Made by a program: the position numbers and the translations under genes. The notes under the pieces are model-generated. The model was not told the origin of the DNA. It did no database searches and saw nothing but the letters and a program-made list of their open reading frames with translations. Shown here in pieces: positions 10,730 to 23,700 of a DNA stretch of 64,000 bases (its first letter is position 1; the number at the start of each line of letters is the position of its first letter). This stretch comes from Sipunculus nudus (lineage: Eukaryota > Annelida > Sipuncula > Golfingiida > Sipunculidae): contig CM049309.1 of the NCBI GenBank assembly GCA_026874595.1, positions 54,040,079 to 54,104,078 on the forward strand, read 5' to 3'.

Positions 10730-12725
10730 TGACACAGACTTACTGGGGTGTTTCATGCCAGAAGGGTTAGGGACTTGTACCCCCGATACAGCATATATTA
10801 ACAGTGACAAACACTAAGTGGAGTAATTCATGCCCAAAGGGTTAGGGTAACCCGTATCCCGGATATAACATCTATGAATAGTCACTAACACTTACTGGAG
10901 TATTTCATGCCCGAAGGTTTAGGGTAACCTGTAACCCGGATATAGCACATATTAATAATGACAAACAATTACTGGAGTACTTCATGCCCGAAGGGTTAGG
11001 GTAACCCGTCTCCTGGACATAGCATATATTAATAGTGACAAACACTTACTGGAGTATTTCATGCCCGAAGGGTTCAGGTAACCCGTACCCATGATATAGC
11101 ATATATTAATGATGACAAACATTTCCCGGATATAGCATATATTGATAGTCACACACACTTACTGGAGTTTTTCATGCCCGAAGGGTTAGGGTAACCCGTA
11201 TCCCGGATATAGCATATATGAATAGTCACAAACACTTACTGGAGTATTTCATGCTCGAAGGGTTAGGGTATAGCACATATTAATAATGGCAAACAATTAC
11301 TGGGGTACTTCATGCCCGAAGGGTTAGGGTAACCCGTATCCCGGATATAGCACATATTAATAATGACAAACATCTACTGGGGTATCTAATGTCCGGAGCG
11401 TTAGGGTACCCCGTATCCCCGATATAGCATATATCAATAGGGACAAAAAATTACTTGACTATCTCTTGCCCGAAGGGTTAGGGTAACCCGTATCCCGGAT
11501 ATAGCATATATCAATAGTGACAAACACTTACTGGAGTATTTCATGCCCGAAGGGTTAGGGTAACCCGTATCCCGGATATATCATATATTGATAGTGACAA
11601 ACACTTACAGGAGTATTTCATGCCCGAAGGGTTCAGGTAACCCGTACCCATGATATAGCATATATTAATAATGACAAACATTTCCCGGATAGAGCATATA
11701 TTGATAGTGACAAACACTTACGGGAGTATTTCATGCCCGAAAGGTTAGGCTAACCCCTATCCCGGATATAGCATATATCAATAGTGACAAACACTTACTG
11801 GAGTATTTCATGCCCGAAGGGTTAGGGTAACCCGTATCCCGGATATATCATATATTGATAGTGACAAACACAGGAGTATTTCATGCCCGAAGGGTTCAGG
11901 TAACCCGTACCCATGATATAGCATATGTTAATAATGACAAACATTTCCCGGATAGAGCATATATTGATAGTGACAAACACTTACGGGAGTATTTCATGCC
12001 CGAAAGGTTAGGCTAACCCCTATCCTGGATATAGTATATATTAACAGTCACACACACTTACAGGAGTTTTTCATGCCCGAAGGGTTAGGGTAACCCGCAT
12101 CCCGGATACAGCTTATATCAATAGGGACAGCAATTTACTGGATTATTTCATGCCCGACGGTTAGGGTAACCCGTATCCCGGATATTGCATATATGAATAG
12201 TCACAAACACTTACTGGAGTATTTCATGCCCGAAGGGTTAGGGTAACCCGTATCCCGGATATAGCATATATGAATAGTCACAAACACTTACTGGAGTATT
12301 TCATGCTCGAAGGGTTAGGGTATAGCACATATTAATAATGGCAAACAATTACTGGGGTACTTCATGCCCGAAGGGTTAGGGTTACCCGTATCCCGGATAT
12401 AGCACATATTAATAATGACAAACATCTACTGGGGTATCTAATGCCCGGAGCGTTAGGGTACCCCGTATCCCCGCTATAGCATATATCAATAGGGACAAAA
12501 AATTACTTGATTATCTCATGCCCGAAGGGTTAGGGTAACCCGTATCCCGGATATAGCATATATCAATAGTGACAAACACTTACTGGAGTATTTCATGCCC
12601 GAAGGGTTAGGGTAACCCGTATCCCGGATATAGCATATATCAATAGTGAAAAACATTTACATGAGTATTTCATGGTCGAAGGGTAGGGCCACCCGTATCC
12701 TGAATATAGCATATATTAACCCTTT
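10730..12725. repeat. Satellite 2 array, block 2
   Basis: About 26 monomers by length, with local multi-monomer duplications: the variant series with TACCCATGATATAGC and CATTTCCCGGATAGAGC appears near 11640-11700 and again near 11900-11960. It begins with the same first monomers as block 1 (ACTTACTGGGGTGTTTCATG), so block, spacer and array were copied together. Confidence 0.9.
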
Positions 12726-12811
12726 ACTGTTCAGATTCGGCTGGGGGCTTGTGACACTCCTACTGTTCAGATTAATTTTGCATTTTTTTCCCACATTTTG
12801 ACATGAATCCA
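12726..12811. other. Unique junction
   Basis: Short sequence between satellite 2 and spacer copy 2, with CTACTGTTCAGATT-type words repeated twice. Confidence 0.5.
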
Positions 12812-15140
12812 TATAAGACACATTAACTCAGTCCCTTTCAAGGTATCTTTGTGACATTTTCTGCATTTACTGTAAGGTATATTTCCTTTATGTCAATTAT
12901 ATTTTTTTTCTGCATACCTTCTCATATGTATGTAAGTTAGGTTAATACAGGTAACAATAGGTAAATCTGTAATACCTGCATTTCTGCTCACTGGTATTTC
13001 ACCAAAGTGACCCCTTTATCTTGTTCAGGTAACCCATTTACCATTTGATCAAAAAAGGGAAATATAAGGATTTTTTTACTCAAAGGTAATTATTATTTAA
13101 AGGTAAGTAAAATTGTAAATGATTTGTTTTATTTATGGAAAGGGAATCACAAAAAAAAAACAGAATATGCAAATAAAATTGGATTTTACAGTGAAAATCA
13201 AATATTTTTCACCTGAAAAGCTTGCTGACCCAAGAAGCATATTCTAGGACTCTGTTAAAATATAACACATATGTTTACCTGCACAGGAAAGTAAAGGTAA
13301 GTATAGGTAAATTATTTTTTTTTCTGAATGTGTACGCAAACATCTTGTTCATCATTACAGTAACTATAAATTAATACCCTTTCCATTTATTGACTGTATA
13401 ATTCACTTTTGATATAAGAACAGGTGCTATTAAGTACAGTAATTAAGTTACCTATGTGAATACCTTTGTTCTTCAACTGATCTAATTACCTATGGCAGAG
13501 ACAAAATCATGCTGATTAGTGCCAAAGACGAATATGGATGAACAAGTGTCAACTATGTCAAAACATATTATATTTTGATTTTAGAGACGTAGAATATAAA
13601 TTGATAATTTTGGTTATGGTAACACATAAAAATATACTCACCTGTACAGGTGGGTTCAGGTAAACACAGGTAAATTATCATGTATTATTATACAAGTAAT
13701 AAGGGATACCGACAGAATAAATCTTAATTTTGTGTGGCATGTGTACATTATATGAATTACTGGGCCTAACTGCACAATTTATTGGGTTACCTGTAATAAT
13801 ACCTTTCATCTTAAAAGGATTTAATTACTTTTGCCAGTACCGACAATAAAGACTACTTCTCAGTTGAAGACTGGGAAGGAAATTTTTTAAAAGTAGCCAA
13901 AACAATATGCACAAACTATCTTTCAATCAATTGCACAGCCACGCCAGTTGCGTATTTCAATTTTGACAACTACTACCTGTAACATATGCTCACCTGCACA
14001 GGTGAGTTCAGGTAAATTAAGGTAACATCTCATTTTTTAAATTAAATTTTAAAATTATACATGTTATAAGGGACATCACCAAAATAATCTTTATTTTTGC
14101 GCAAAATGTATGAATTATCACTGCAAACTGCACTGATTATGTGCTTACCTTTACATCCTAAATTAATATATTTTCACCTGTGCAGGTAGACAAAAAATGG
14201 CAAATCTAATTAGTTTTCATGAAAATCTAGAAAAGTTTTTACTCTGGCTGTGAACGTTTCATACAAAAAAAATATTAAATGCTGTTCAGCTTGGTCAATC
14301 ACCTGCACAGGTAAAAAATCCAGGTGTGACATGTATCAGGTGTGCACTCGGTATGACCATTGATTAGCACAATTACACATTGAATATCCAAAATTTTCCA
14401 GCTTGAAACAGTACTGATGTACTGAAATGAAAATAAAAATCCAAATTTGTCATAAATGTTTTAAAACATTGGTAATTTACCTAATTGAGGAGTGCCATGC
14501 AATTTCCTTTGAACTACCCGCCCCTCCGTGGGCCGACGTGCTTTGAGCGATAAAATGTGAATTTCAAGCGCGAGTTTATATAATCAGGTTTAAATAATGC
14601 CATTTTAAACAAAATTAAAACATTTCTAGCATAAATAGGATGTAAGACTCCCCGTTTGTTTTATTGCTTTTCATCTCTGGAACGGTCTCCCCTGCCGCGT
14701 CTGCTTCCTGGCAGCGGTGACGCTGCTACGGTCCTCAGACAATCAGATATATTTTTACATTCTCAACGAGCACGTGATATGGTCATTTGTGTTTTATGTT
14801 CAGAAGGCCTCATGAGATAAACTGCAGTCATACGGTCACAGTGAAAATGCAGTGCCGACTGACGGTTCAGTTGTTGGGGGGGGGGGGGGGGGGGGCTCTT
14901 TTGAAGCGTGCTCGAGATCACGCCATATAAAGGCATATTAGAACGATTCTTTCTAGCAAGTATCACAAAATAAGACAAACCAGTAGTGGGGGAACAATTT
15001 ATTACACGGTGATCATTGGTCACGAGTGGCGTAATGTTAAGCCAATAACAAAAACGGTTAAAATATGATCAAGGCACTACATAACGGAAGTTAAATCTGT
15101 AAACAAATTTAACTTAGTTTTGTCAATTGTTCTGTCACCG
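12812..15140. repeat. 2.3 kb spacer repeat, copy 2
   Basis: Matches 8391-10707 almost base for base with small indels; the terminal G run is 20 long (14876-14895) instead of 16. A proline-rich frame on the - strand at 14763-15023 is only the G run read backwards. Confidence 0.88.
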
Positions 15141-15208
15141 AGACTGCCTATAATTACCGATTTCTGAGGAATTTAGCGCAAGTATCTGATTTCACTCTCG
15201 TGGACGAC

Positions 15209-15313
15209 GTTGGGGGGGGGGGGGGCTCTTTTGAAGCGTGCTCGAGATCACGCCATATAAAGGCATATTAGAACGATTCTTCCTAGCAAGTATCACAAAA
15301 AAAGACAAACCAG
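15209..15313. repeat. Partial third copy of the spacer end
   Basis: Repeats the G-run segment of the spacer (14 G at 15212-15225, then CTCTTTTGAAGCGTGCTCGA) as far as AGACAAACCAG, after which a partial satellite 2 monomer follows to 15354. Confidence 0.8.
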
Positions 15314-16529
15314 GTTATAGCACGTATTAATAATGACAAACAATTACTGGAGTAGGGTTGGGCAGGACAAGACGCCCACCTTAAGCGGAAACGTTTCCTG
15401 CTGGTTCTGAAACATCTTTAAATCATATATTTTATGGTCAAACGTTCAGATATATTCGACAAAATAAATTCTGATGGGAATTTGGCACAATTCAGAATAC
15501 TTTCGACGAAATCCGGAAAATACATATCTTCTGACCATGGGCGTTTTACCCCAGACTTGGGCCGATATGCCCATGGGTGGGCATGTTACCCGGCTCTCTT
15601 CATTCATTCTCGAGTTTCCATTTATAGATAATCACAGTGCAAATTCATTTGCCTAAAGTACTATATTTAAGGGAAGATTACAGCCCAACTTCGAATCGAA
15701 TGTTTTTTTTATGCTTAAATACTAGAAAATGGGTTACACTTTATTTGATTAACAATTCGTGGAAAATTATACAAATTCACAAAGCCACATTCACTACAGG
15801 TAACTCACAAAGTAACACTTCGAACAAGGAATATAATCAGGAGCAATATTTTTCCTATTCTTTCACTCTATCAGTCCAGTTTTGCTTTATACAAAAGTTT
15901 CCCAGCAAAAACACCCCAAAAAACATTACTTCCCATTCAGCTACCTGTTAGGACCTTGTTATGGTTCTGTGTGTGAGTAAGCATGGTCCACGTGTTTTTG
16001 TTTACCATAACAAGGTCGCGTAACCAGAGTTCCCATTTTGTGCATCCGAACTCAAACAAAGTCAAGTTCAAACTAGTCCATACGTGGATAGTCATGTTCT
16101 CTGATTTATCTCTGCTGGATGGACATTACGCTCCTGGATGGACATTACAAATGTAAATTCATTGTAGAACCTATCGCAACAGTTTTTTTACGATATGTCC
16201 ACGGGCCTCAGCTGAAATGACACGCACCATGTGCCCCATGTATCGGGTCCCTGATCCACTGCAACAAGCGATGTTTCAGTCAGCGGGGACATGTACTAAT
16301 TTTTTTCCAGTGTCACTCAGGGCATCTCCTGATTGACAGGTATTGTGGCCCGGGCGATACACGGGGTCCCTCTCGCTGTGTTTAGGTTGGCGCCTGCTAG
16401 TGATCGCGCTAGGTCCACTCTAGTAAGCCAACACTTTTAGGGCAATATTTTGGCAGGTACCAATTGATTTCAAAGAGAAGACGCTATTTTTCGTGCATAT
16501 TCAACATGCATAGGTGATTATAGCCCCCT

Positions 16530-16760
16530 TTAATTAGATAAAAACCAAGGCTGAGCATCAGGTGACTGGCAAATCCAAATACATTCCTTCTCAGAATCTA
16601 AGCTGGACGCTGCTAAGCACTTTTTAGTGTTTCGGGAGACGCCGAAGTCTCTGGGGGCCACCTTTTCACTTACTCCTTCGGCAACAGCTTTAACAGCCAT
16701 TCGTAATGCATCCTGCCCATAGACACCTCGCGTGGATTTCAAAGTATACGTCTGAGCCAT
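16530..16760 (-). pseudogene. Psq/Tigger-type transposase N-terminal fragment
   Basis: From the Met of MAQTY the frame reads RGVYGQDALRMAVKAVAEGV and then SEKVAPRDFGVSRNT, the layout of the Psq helix-turn-helix that binds transposon ends in pogo/Tigger transposases (compare the family pattern G-x-W/Y-...-AL-x-A-...-G-x-S-...-A-...-GV-x-R-x-T). After SRNT the similarity ends and the frame runs out, so only the N-terminus remains. Family assignment rests on this short motif. Confidence 0.5.
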
Positions 16761-16802
16761 CCTAAAAAGCGAGAGAGCATTTAATAAATCTCTCTCCCAC
16801 CA

Positions 16803-16924
16803 CATTATATATTATATATATATATATATATTATATATATATATAAACCTGTGTTATAAGACTATCCACGGGTCTGGCCAGAAGTGGTCTTAATTCACAG
16901 GCGCTCTTATTGCACAGGTTACAC

Positions 16925-16972
<48 letters not shown>

Positions 16973-17105
16973 GTTTGGGGTATATATATACATGTATATT
17001 TATTAGTTTATAAATATATTTATATATATATATTTTTATTTATATATATACATATATATTTATTTATATGAATTTATATATTAATATCTATATATATATA
17101 TATGT
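16803..17105. repeat. (TA)n microsatellite
   Basis: Interrupted TATATA tracts across about 300 bp within the DNA transposon, broken by a short non-repeat segment near 16850-16925. Confidence 0.9.
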
Positions 17106-17715
17106 ATATGCAGGTATATCATATCAAAGTACAACATAATAAATCAGCAATATATCTGACAAATAGGCCTAATATTCACCACAATTTATATTGCATTCGA
17201 ATATCTAGTGAACCCAGATTTGGCATTATATATGTACATCCTCGTTTCAATTTAAAATATAATTTATTTTTGGCAAAAAATCAAACTCCCCACTTATTAT
17301 TGCTTTTAAAGGGGGTAACACGTCCAGTGGGCATCTCGCCTCAACAACCACGTGGGGTTTTTGCCACAAATCACGTGATTTAATTTGACCGGCGCCTTGC
17401 TGCCACTTCTGAAATCTTCATTCAGAACAGTCCATTTTAATCATTTCAAGGTTTTATGTATCATTTATTTCAGTCTTATCGTAAGTAGATGCTTTAGGTA
17501 TACCCCAGATCACATTTACAAACCCACCTATGTTGTAAGCAATACAACATATACCTTTTCCATGACGCCAAACCCCGAGCAGCCGCCCTGTCGTTCGCCT
17601 CAAGTTCTCAAAACGTCTACCAGATGGCTTGAATCAAAGTGAACGCTTGGTGGCGCCAGTTTAATGGCACATAAATAGTAAAAGGGGGTGGGCTGCGTCT
17701 TGCCCTGCTCTACCC

Positions 17716-20700
17716 TATTTCATGCCCGAAGGGTTAGGGTAACCCGTATCCTGGATATAGCATATATTAAAAGTGACACACACTTACTGGAGTATTTCAT
17801 GCCCGAAGGGTTAGGGTAACCCGCATCCCGGATACAGCATATATTAATAATGACAAACACTTACAAGAGTATTTTATTCCCAAAGGGTTTGGGTAACCCG
17901 TAACCCGGATATAGCACATATTAATAATGACAAACATCTACTGGAGTATATCATGCCCGAAGGGTTAAGGAAACCCGTATCCCGGATATAGCATATATGA
18001 ATAGTTACAAACACTTGTTGGAGTATTTTATTCCCGAAGGGTTTGGGTAACCCGTATACCGGATATAGCATATATCTATAGTGACAAACACTTACTGGAG
18101 TATTTCATGCCGGAAGGGTTAGGGTAACCCCTATCCCGGATATAACATATATTGATAGTGACAAAACCTTACGGGAGTATTTCATGCCTGAAGGGTTAGG
18201 GTAACCCGTATCCTGGATATAGCATATATTAATAGTGACACACACAGGAGTATTTCATGCCCGAAGGGTTAGGGTAACCCGCATCATGGATACAGCATAT
18301 ATCAATAGGGACAACTACTTACTGGATTATTTCATGCCGAAGGGTTAGGGTAACCCGTATCCCGAATTTATAGCACATATCAATATGGACAACAACCTAG
18401 TGGATTATTTCATGCCCGAAGGGTTAGGGTAACCCGTATCCCGGATATAGCACATATTAATAATGGCAAACATCGATACTGGGGTATTTCATGCCCGAAG
18501 CGTTAGGGTAACCCGTATCCCCGATATAGTATAAATCAATAGGGACAAAAAATTACTTGATTATTTCATGCCCGAGAGTTAGGGTAACCCGTATCCCGGA
18601 TATAGCACATATTAATAATGGCAAACATCGATACTGGGGTATTTCATGCCCGAAGCGTTAGGGTAACCCGTATCCCCGATATAGTATAAATCAATTGGGA
18701 CAAAAAATTACTTGATTATTTCATGCCCGAAGGGTTAGGGTAACCAGTATCCCGGGTATAGCACGTATCAATAATGAAAAACAATTACTGGAGTATTTCA
18801 TGCCCGAAGGGTTAGGGTGACCCGTATCCCGGATATAGCAGGTATTAATAATGACAAACATTTACTAGAGTATTTCATGCCCGGAGGGTTAAGGTGACCC
18901 GTATCCCGGATATAGCATATATTAATATAACAAACACTTACAGGAGTATATTATTCCCGAAGGGTTTGGGTAACCCGTATCCCGGATATGGCATATATCA
19001 ATAGTGACAAACACTTACTGTAGTATCTCATGCCCGAAGGGTTAGGGTAACCCGTATCCTGGATATAGCATGTATTAATAGTGACACACACTTACTGGAG
19101 TATTTCATGCCCAAAGGGTTAGGGTAACCCGCATCCCGGATACAGCATATATCAGTAGGGACAACAACTTACTGGATTATTTCATGCCCAAAGGGTTAGG
19201 GTAACCCGTATCCCGGTTATAGCAAATATCAATAGGGACAACAACTTACTGGATTATTTCATGCCCGAAGGGTTAGGGTAACCCGTATCCCGGATATAGC
19301 ACATATTAATAATGGCAAACATCTACTGGGGTAATTCATGCCCGAAGCGTTAGGGTAACCCGCATCCCCGATATAGCATAAAACCCCTATCCCGGGTATG
19401 GCCCGTATCAATAATGACAAACAATTACTGGAGTATTTCATGCCCGAAGGGTTAGGGTAACCCGTATCCTGGATATAGTATATATTAATAGTGACACACA
19501 CTTACTGGAGTATTTCATGCCCGAAGGGTTAGGGTAACCCGCATCCCGGATACAGCATATATTAATAATGACAAACACTTACAAGAGTATTTTATTCCCG
19601 AAGGGTTTGGGTAACCCGTATACCGGATATAGCATATATCTATAGTGACAAACACTTACTGGAGTATTTCATGCCGGAAGGGTTAGGGTAACCCCTATCC
19701 CGGATATAACATATATTGATAGTGACAAAACCTTACGGGAGTATTTCATGCCTGAAGGGTTAGGGTAACCCGTATCCTGGATATAGCATATATTAATAGT
19801 GACACACACAGGAGTATTTCATGCCCGAAGGGTTAGGTTAACCCGCATCACGGATACAGCATATATCAATAAGGACAACAACTTACTGGATTATTTCATG
19901 CCGAAGGGTTAGGGTAACCCGTATCCCGGATATAGCACATATCAATATGGACAACAACCTAGTGGATTATTTCATGCCCGAAGGGTTAGGGTAACCCGTA
20001 TCCCGGATATAGCACATATTAATAATGGCAAACATCGATACTGGGGTATTTCATGCCCGAAGCGTTAGGGTAACCCGTATCCCCGATATAGTATAAATCA
20101 ATAGGGACAAAAAATTACTTGATTATTTCATGCCCGAGAGTTAGCTTAACCCGTATCCCGGGTATAGCACGTATCAATAATGACAAACATTTACTGGAGT
20201 ATTTCATGCCCGGAGGGTTAAGGTAACCCGTATCCCGGATATAGCATATATAAATATAACAAACACTTACAGGAGGATATTATTCCCGAAGGGTTTGGGT
20301 AACCCGTATCCCAGATATAGCATATATCAATAGTGACAAACACTTACTGTAGTATTTCATGCCCGAAGGGTTAGGGTAACCCCTATCCCGGATATAGCAT
20401 ATATTGATAGTGACAAACACTTACGGGAGTATTTCATGCTCGAAGGGTTTAGGGTAACCCGTATCCTGGATATAGCATATATTAATAGTGACACACACTT
20501 ACAGGAGTATTTCATGCCCAAAGGGTTAGGGTAACCCGCATCCCGGATACAGCATATATCAGTAGGGACAACAACTTACTGGATTATTTCATGCCCGAAG
20601 GGTTAGGGTAACCCGTATCCCGGATATAGCAAATATCAATAGGGACAACAACTTACTGGATTATTTCATGCCCGAAGGGTTAGGGTAACCCATATCCCGG

Positions 20701-23700
20701 ATATAGCACATATTAATAATGGCAAACATCTACTGGGGTAATTCATGCCCGAAGCGTTAGGGTAACCCGTATCCCCGATATAGCATAAAACCCGTATCCC
20801 GGGTATAGCACGTATCAATAATGACAAACAATTACTGGAGTATTTCATGCCCGAAGGGTTAGGGTAACCCGTATCCTGGATATAGCATATATTAATAGTG
20901 ACACACACTTACTGGAGTATTTCATGCCCGAAGGGTTAGGGTAACCCACATCCCGGATACAGCATATATGAATAGTTACAAACACTTGTTGGAGTATTTT
21001 ATTCCCGAAGGGTTTGGGTAACCCGTAAACCGGATATAGCATATATCTATAGTGACAAACACTTACTGGAGTATTTCATGCCGGAAGGGTTAGGGTAACC
21101 CCTATCCCGGATATAACATATATTGATAGTGACAAAACCTTACGGGAGTATTTCATGCCTGAAGGGTTAGGGTAACCCGTATCCTGGATATAGCATATAT
21201 TAATAGTGACACACACAGGAGTATTTCATGCCCGAAGGGTTAGGGTAACCCGTATCACGGATACAGCATATATCAATAGGGACAACTACTTACTGGATTA
21301 TTTTATGCCGAAGGGTTAGGGTAACCCGTATCCCGAATTTATAGCACATATCAATATGGACAACAACCTAGTGGATTATTTCATGCCCGAAGGGTTAGGG
21401 TAACCCGTATCCCGGATATAGCACATATTAATAATGGCAAACATCGATACTGGGGTATTTCATGCCCGAAGCGTTAGGGTAACCCGTATCCCCGATATAG
21501 TATAAATCAATAGGGACAAAAAATTACTTGATTATTTCATGCCCGAGAGTTAGGGTAACCCGTATCCCGGATATAGCACATATTAATAATGGCAAACATC
21601 GATACTGGGGTATTTCATGCCCGAAGCGTTAGGGTAATCCGTATCCCCGATATAGTATAAATCAATTGGGACAAAAAATTACTTGATTATTTCATGCCCG
21701 AAGGGTTAGGGTAACCAGTATCCCGGGTATAGCACGTATCAATAATGAAAAACAATTACTGGAGTATTTCATGCCCGAAGGGTTAGGGTGACCCGTATCC
21801 CGGATATAGCAGGTATTAATAATGACAAACATTTACTAGAGTATTTCATGCCCGGAGGGTTAAGGTGACCCGTATCCCGGATATAGCATATATTAATATA
21901 ACAAACACTTACAGGAGTATATTATTCCCGAAGGGTTTGGGTAACCCGTATCCCGGATATGGCATATATCAATAGTGACAAACACTTACTGTAGTATCTC
22001 ATGCCCGAAGGGTTAGGGTAACCCGTATCCTGGATATAGCATGTATTAATAGTGACACACACTTACTGGAGTATTTCATGCCCAAAGGGTTAGGGTAACC
22101 CGCATCCCGGATACAGCATATATCAGTAGGGACAACAACTTACTGGATTATTTCATGCCCAAAGGGTTAGGGTAACCCGTATCCCGGATATAGCAAATAT
22201 CAATAGGGACAACAACTTACTGGATTATTTCATGCCCGAAGGGTTAGGGTAACCCGTATCCCGGATATAGCACATATTAATAATGGCAAACATCTACTGG
22301 GGTAATTCATGCCCGAAGCGTTAGGGTAACCCGTATCCCCGATATAGCATAAAACCCGTATCCCGGGTATTGCCCGTATCAATAATGACAAACAATTACT
22401 GGAGTATTTCATGCCCGAAGGGTTAGGGTAACCCGTATCCTGGATATAGTATATATTAATAGTGACACACACTTACTGGAGTATTTCATGCCCGAAGGGT
22501 TAGGGTAACCCGCATCCCGGATACAGCATATATTAATAATGACAAACACTTACAAGAGTATTTTATTCCCGAAGGGTTTGGGTAACCCGTATACCGGATA
22601 TAGCATATATCTATAGTGACAAACACTTACTGGAGTATTTCATGCCGGAAGGGTTAGGGTAACCCCTATCCCGGATATAACATATATTGATAGTGACAAA
22701 ACCTTACGGGAGTATTTCATGCCTGAAGGGTTAGGGTAACCCGTATCCTGGATATAGCATATATTAATAGTGACACACACAGGAGTATTTCATGCCCGAA
22801 GGGTTAGGGTAACCCGCATCACGGATACAGCATATATCAATTAGGACAACAACTTACTGGATTATTTCATGCCGAAGGGTTAGGGTAACCCGTATCCCGG
22901 ATATAGCACATATCAATATGGACAACAACCTAGTGGATTATTTCATGCCCGAAGGGTTAGGGTAACCCGTATCCCGGATATAGCACATATTAATAATGGC
23001 AAACATCGATACTGGGGTATTTCATGCCCGAAGCGTTAGGGTAACCCGTATCCCCGATATAGTATAAATCAATAGGGACAAAAAATTACTTGATTATTTC
23101 ATGCCCGAGAGTTAGCTTAACCCGTATCCCGGGTATAGCACGTATCAATAATGACAAACATTTACTGGAGTATTTCATGCCCGGAGGGTTAAGGTAACCC
23201 GTATCCCGGATATAGCATATATAAATATAACAAACACTTACAGGAGGATATTATTCCCGAAGGGTTTGGGTAACCCGTATCCCGGATATAGCATATATCA
23301 ATAGTGACAAACACTTACTGTAGTATTTCATGCCCGAAGGGTTAGGGTAACCCCTATCCCGGATATAGCATATATTGATAGTGACAAACACTTACGGGAG
23401 TATTTCATGCTCGAAGGGTTAAGGGTAACCCGTATCCTGGATATAGCATATATTAATAGTGACACACACTTACAGGAGTATTTCATGCCCAAAGGGTTAG
23501 GGTAACCCGCATCCCGGATACAGCATATATCAGTAGGGACAACAACTTACTGGATTATTTCATGCCCGAAGGGTAAGGGTAACCCGTATCCCGGATATAG
23601 CAAATATCAATAGGGACAACAACTTACTGGATTATTTCATGCCCGAAGGGTTAGGGTAACCCATATCCCGGATATAGCACATATTAATAATGGCAAACAT

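Larger units (their letters stand above)
15355..17715. mobile_element. pogo/Tigger-like DNA transposon remnant in satellite 2
   Basis: 2,361 bp with imperfect terminal inverted repeats: the left begins GGGTTGGGCAGGACAAGACG and the right, read on the other strand, GGGTAGAGCAGGGCAAGACG. A TA on each side (15353-15354 and 17716-17717) acts as target duplication, as in Tc1/mariner-class elements. Joining the flanks through one TA restores a normal satellite monomer (ACTGGAG-TA-TTTCATGCCC). Inside are a Psq-type helix-turn-helix fragment on the - strand, a TA-rich microsatellite and a 13-bp inverted repeat (15953-15965 with 16004-16016). The catalytic DDE region is not seen. Confidence 0.8.

Noticed and set aside
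14763-15023. Proline-rich frame on the - strand
   Set aside because: Produced by the poly(G) run; the equivalent in copy 1 is shifted by the different G-run length.
15434-15951. Three overlapping + strand frames inside the DNA transposon
   Set aside because: No recognisable motif; the element's only transposase-like sequence is on the - strand further in.
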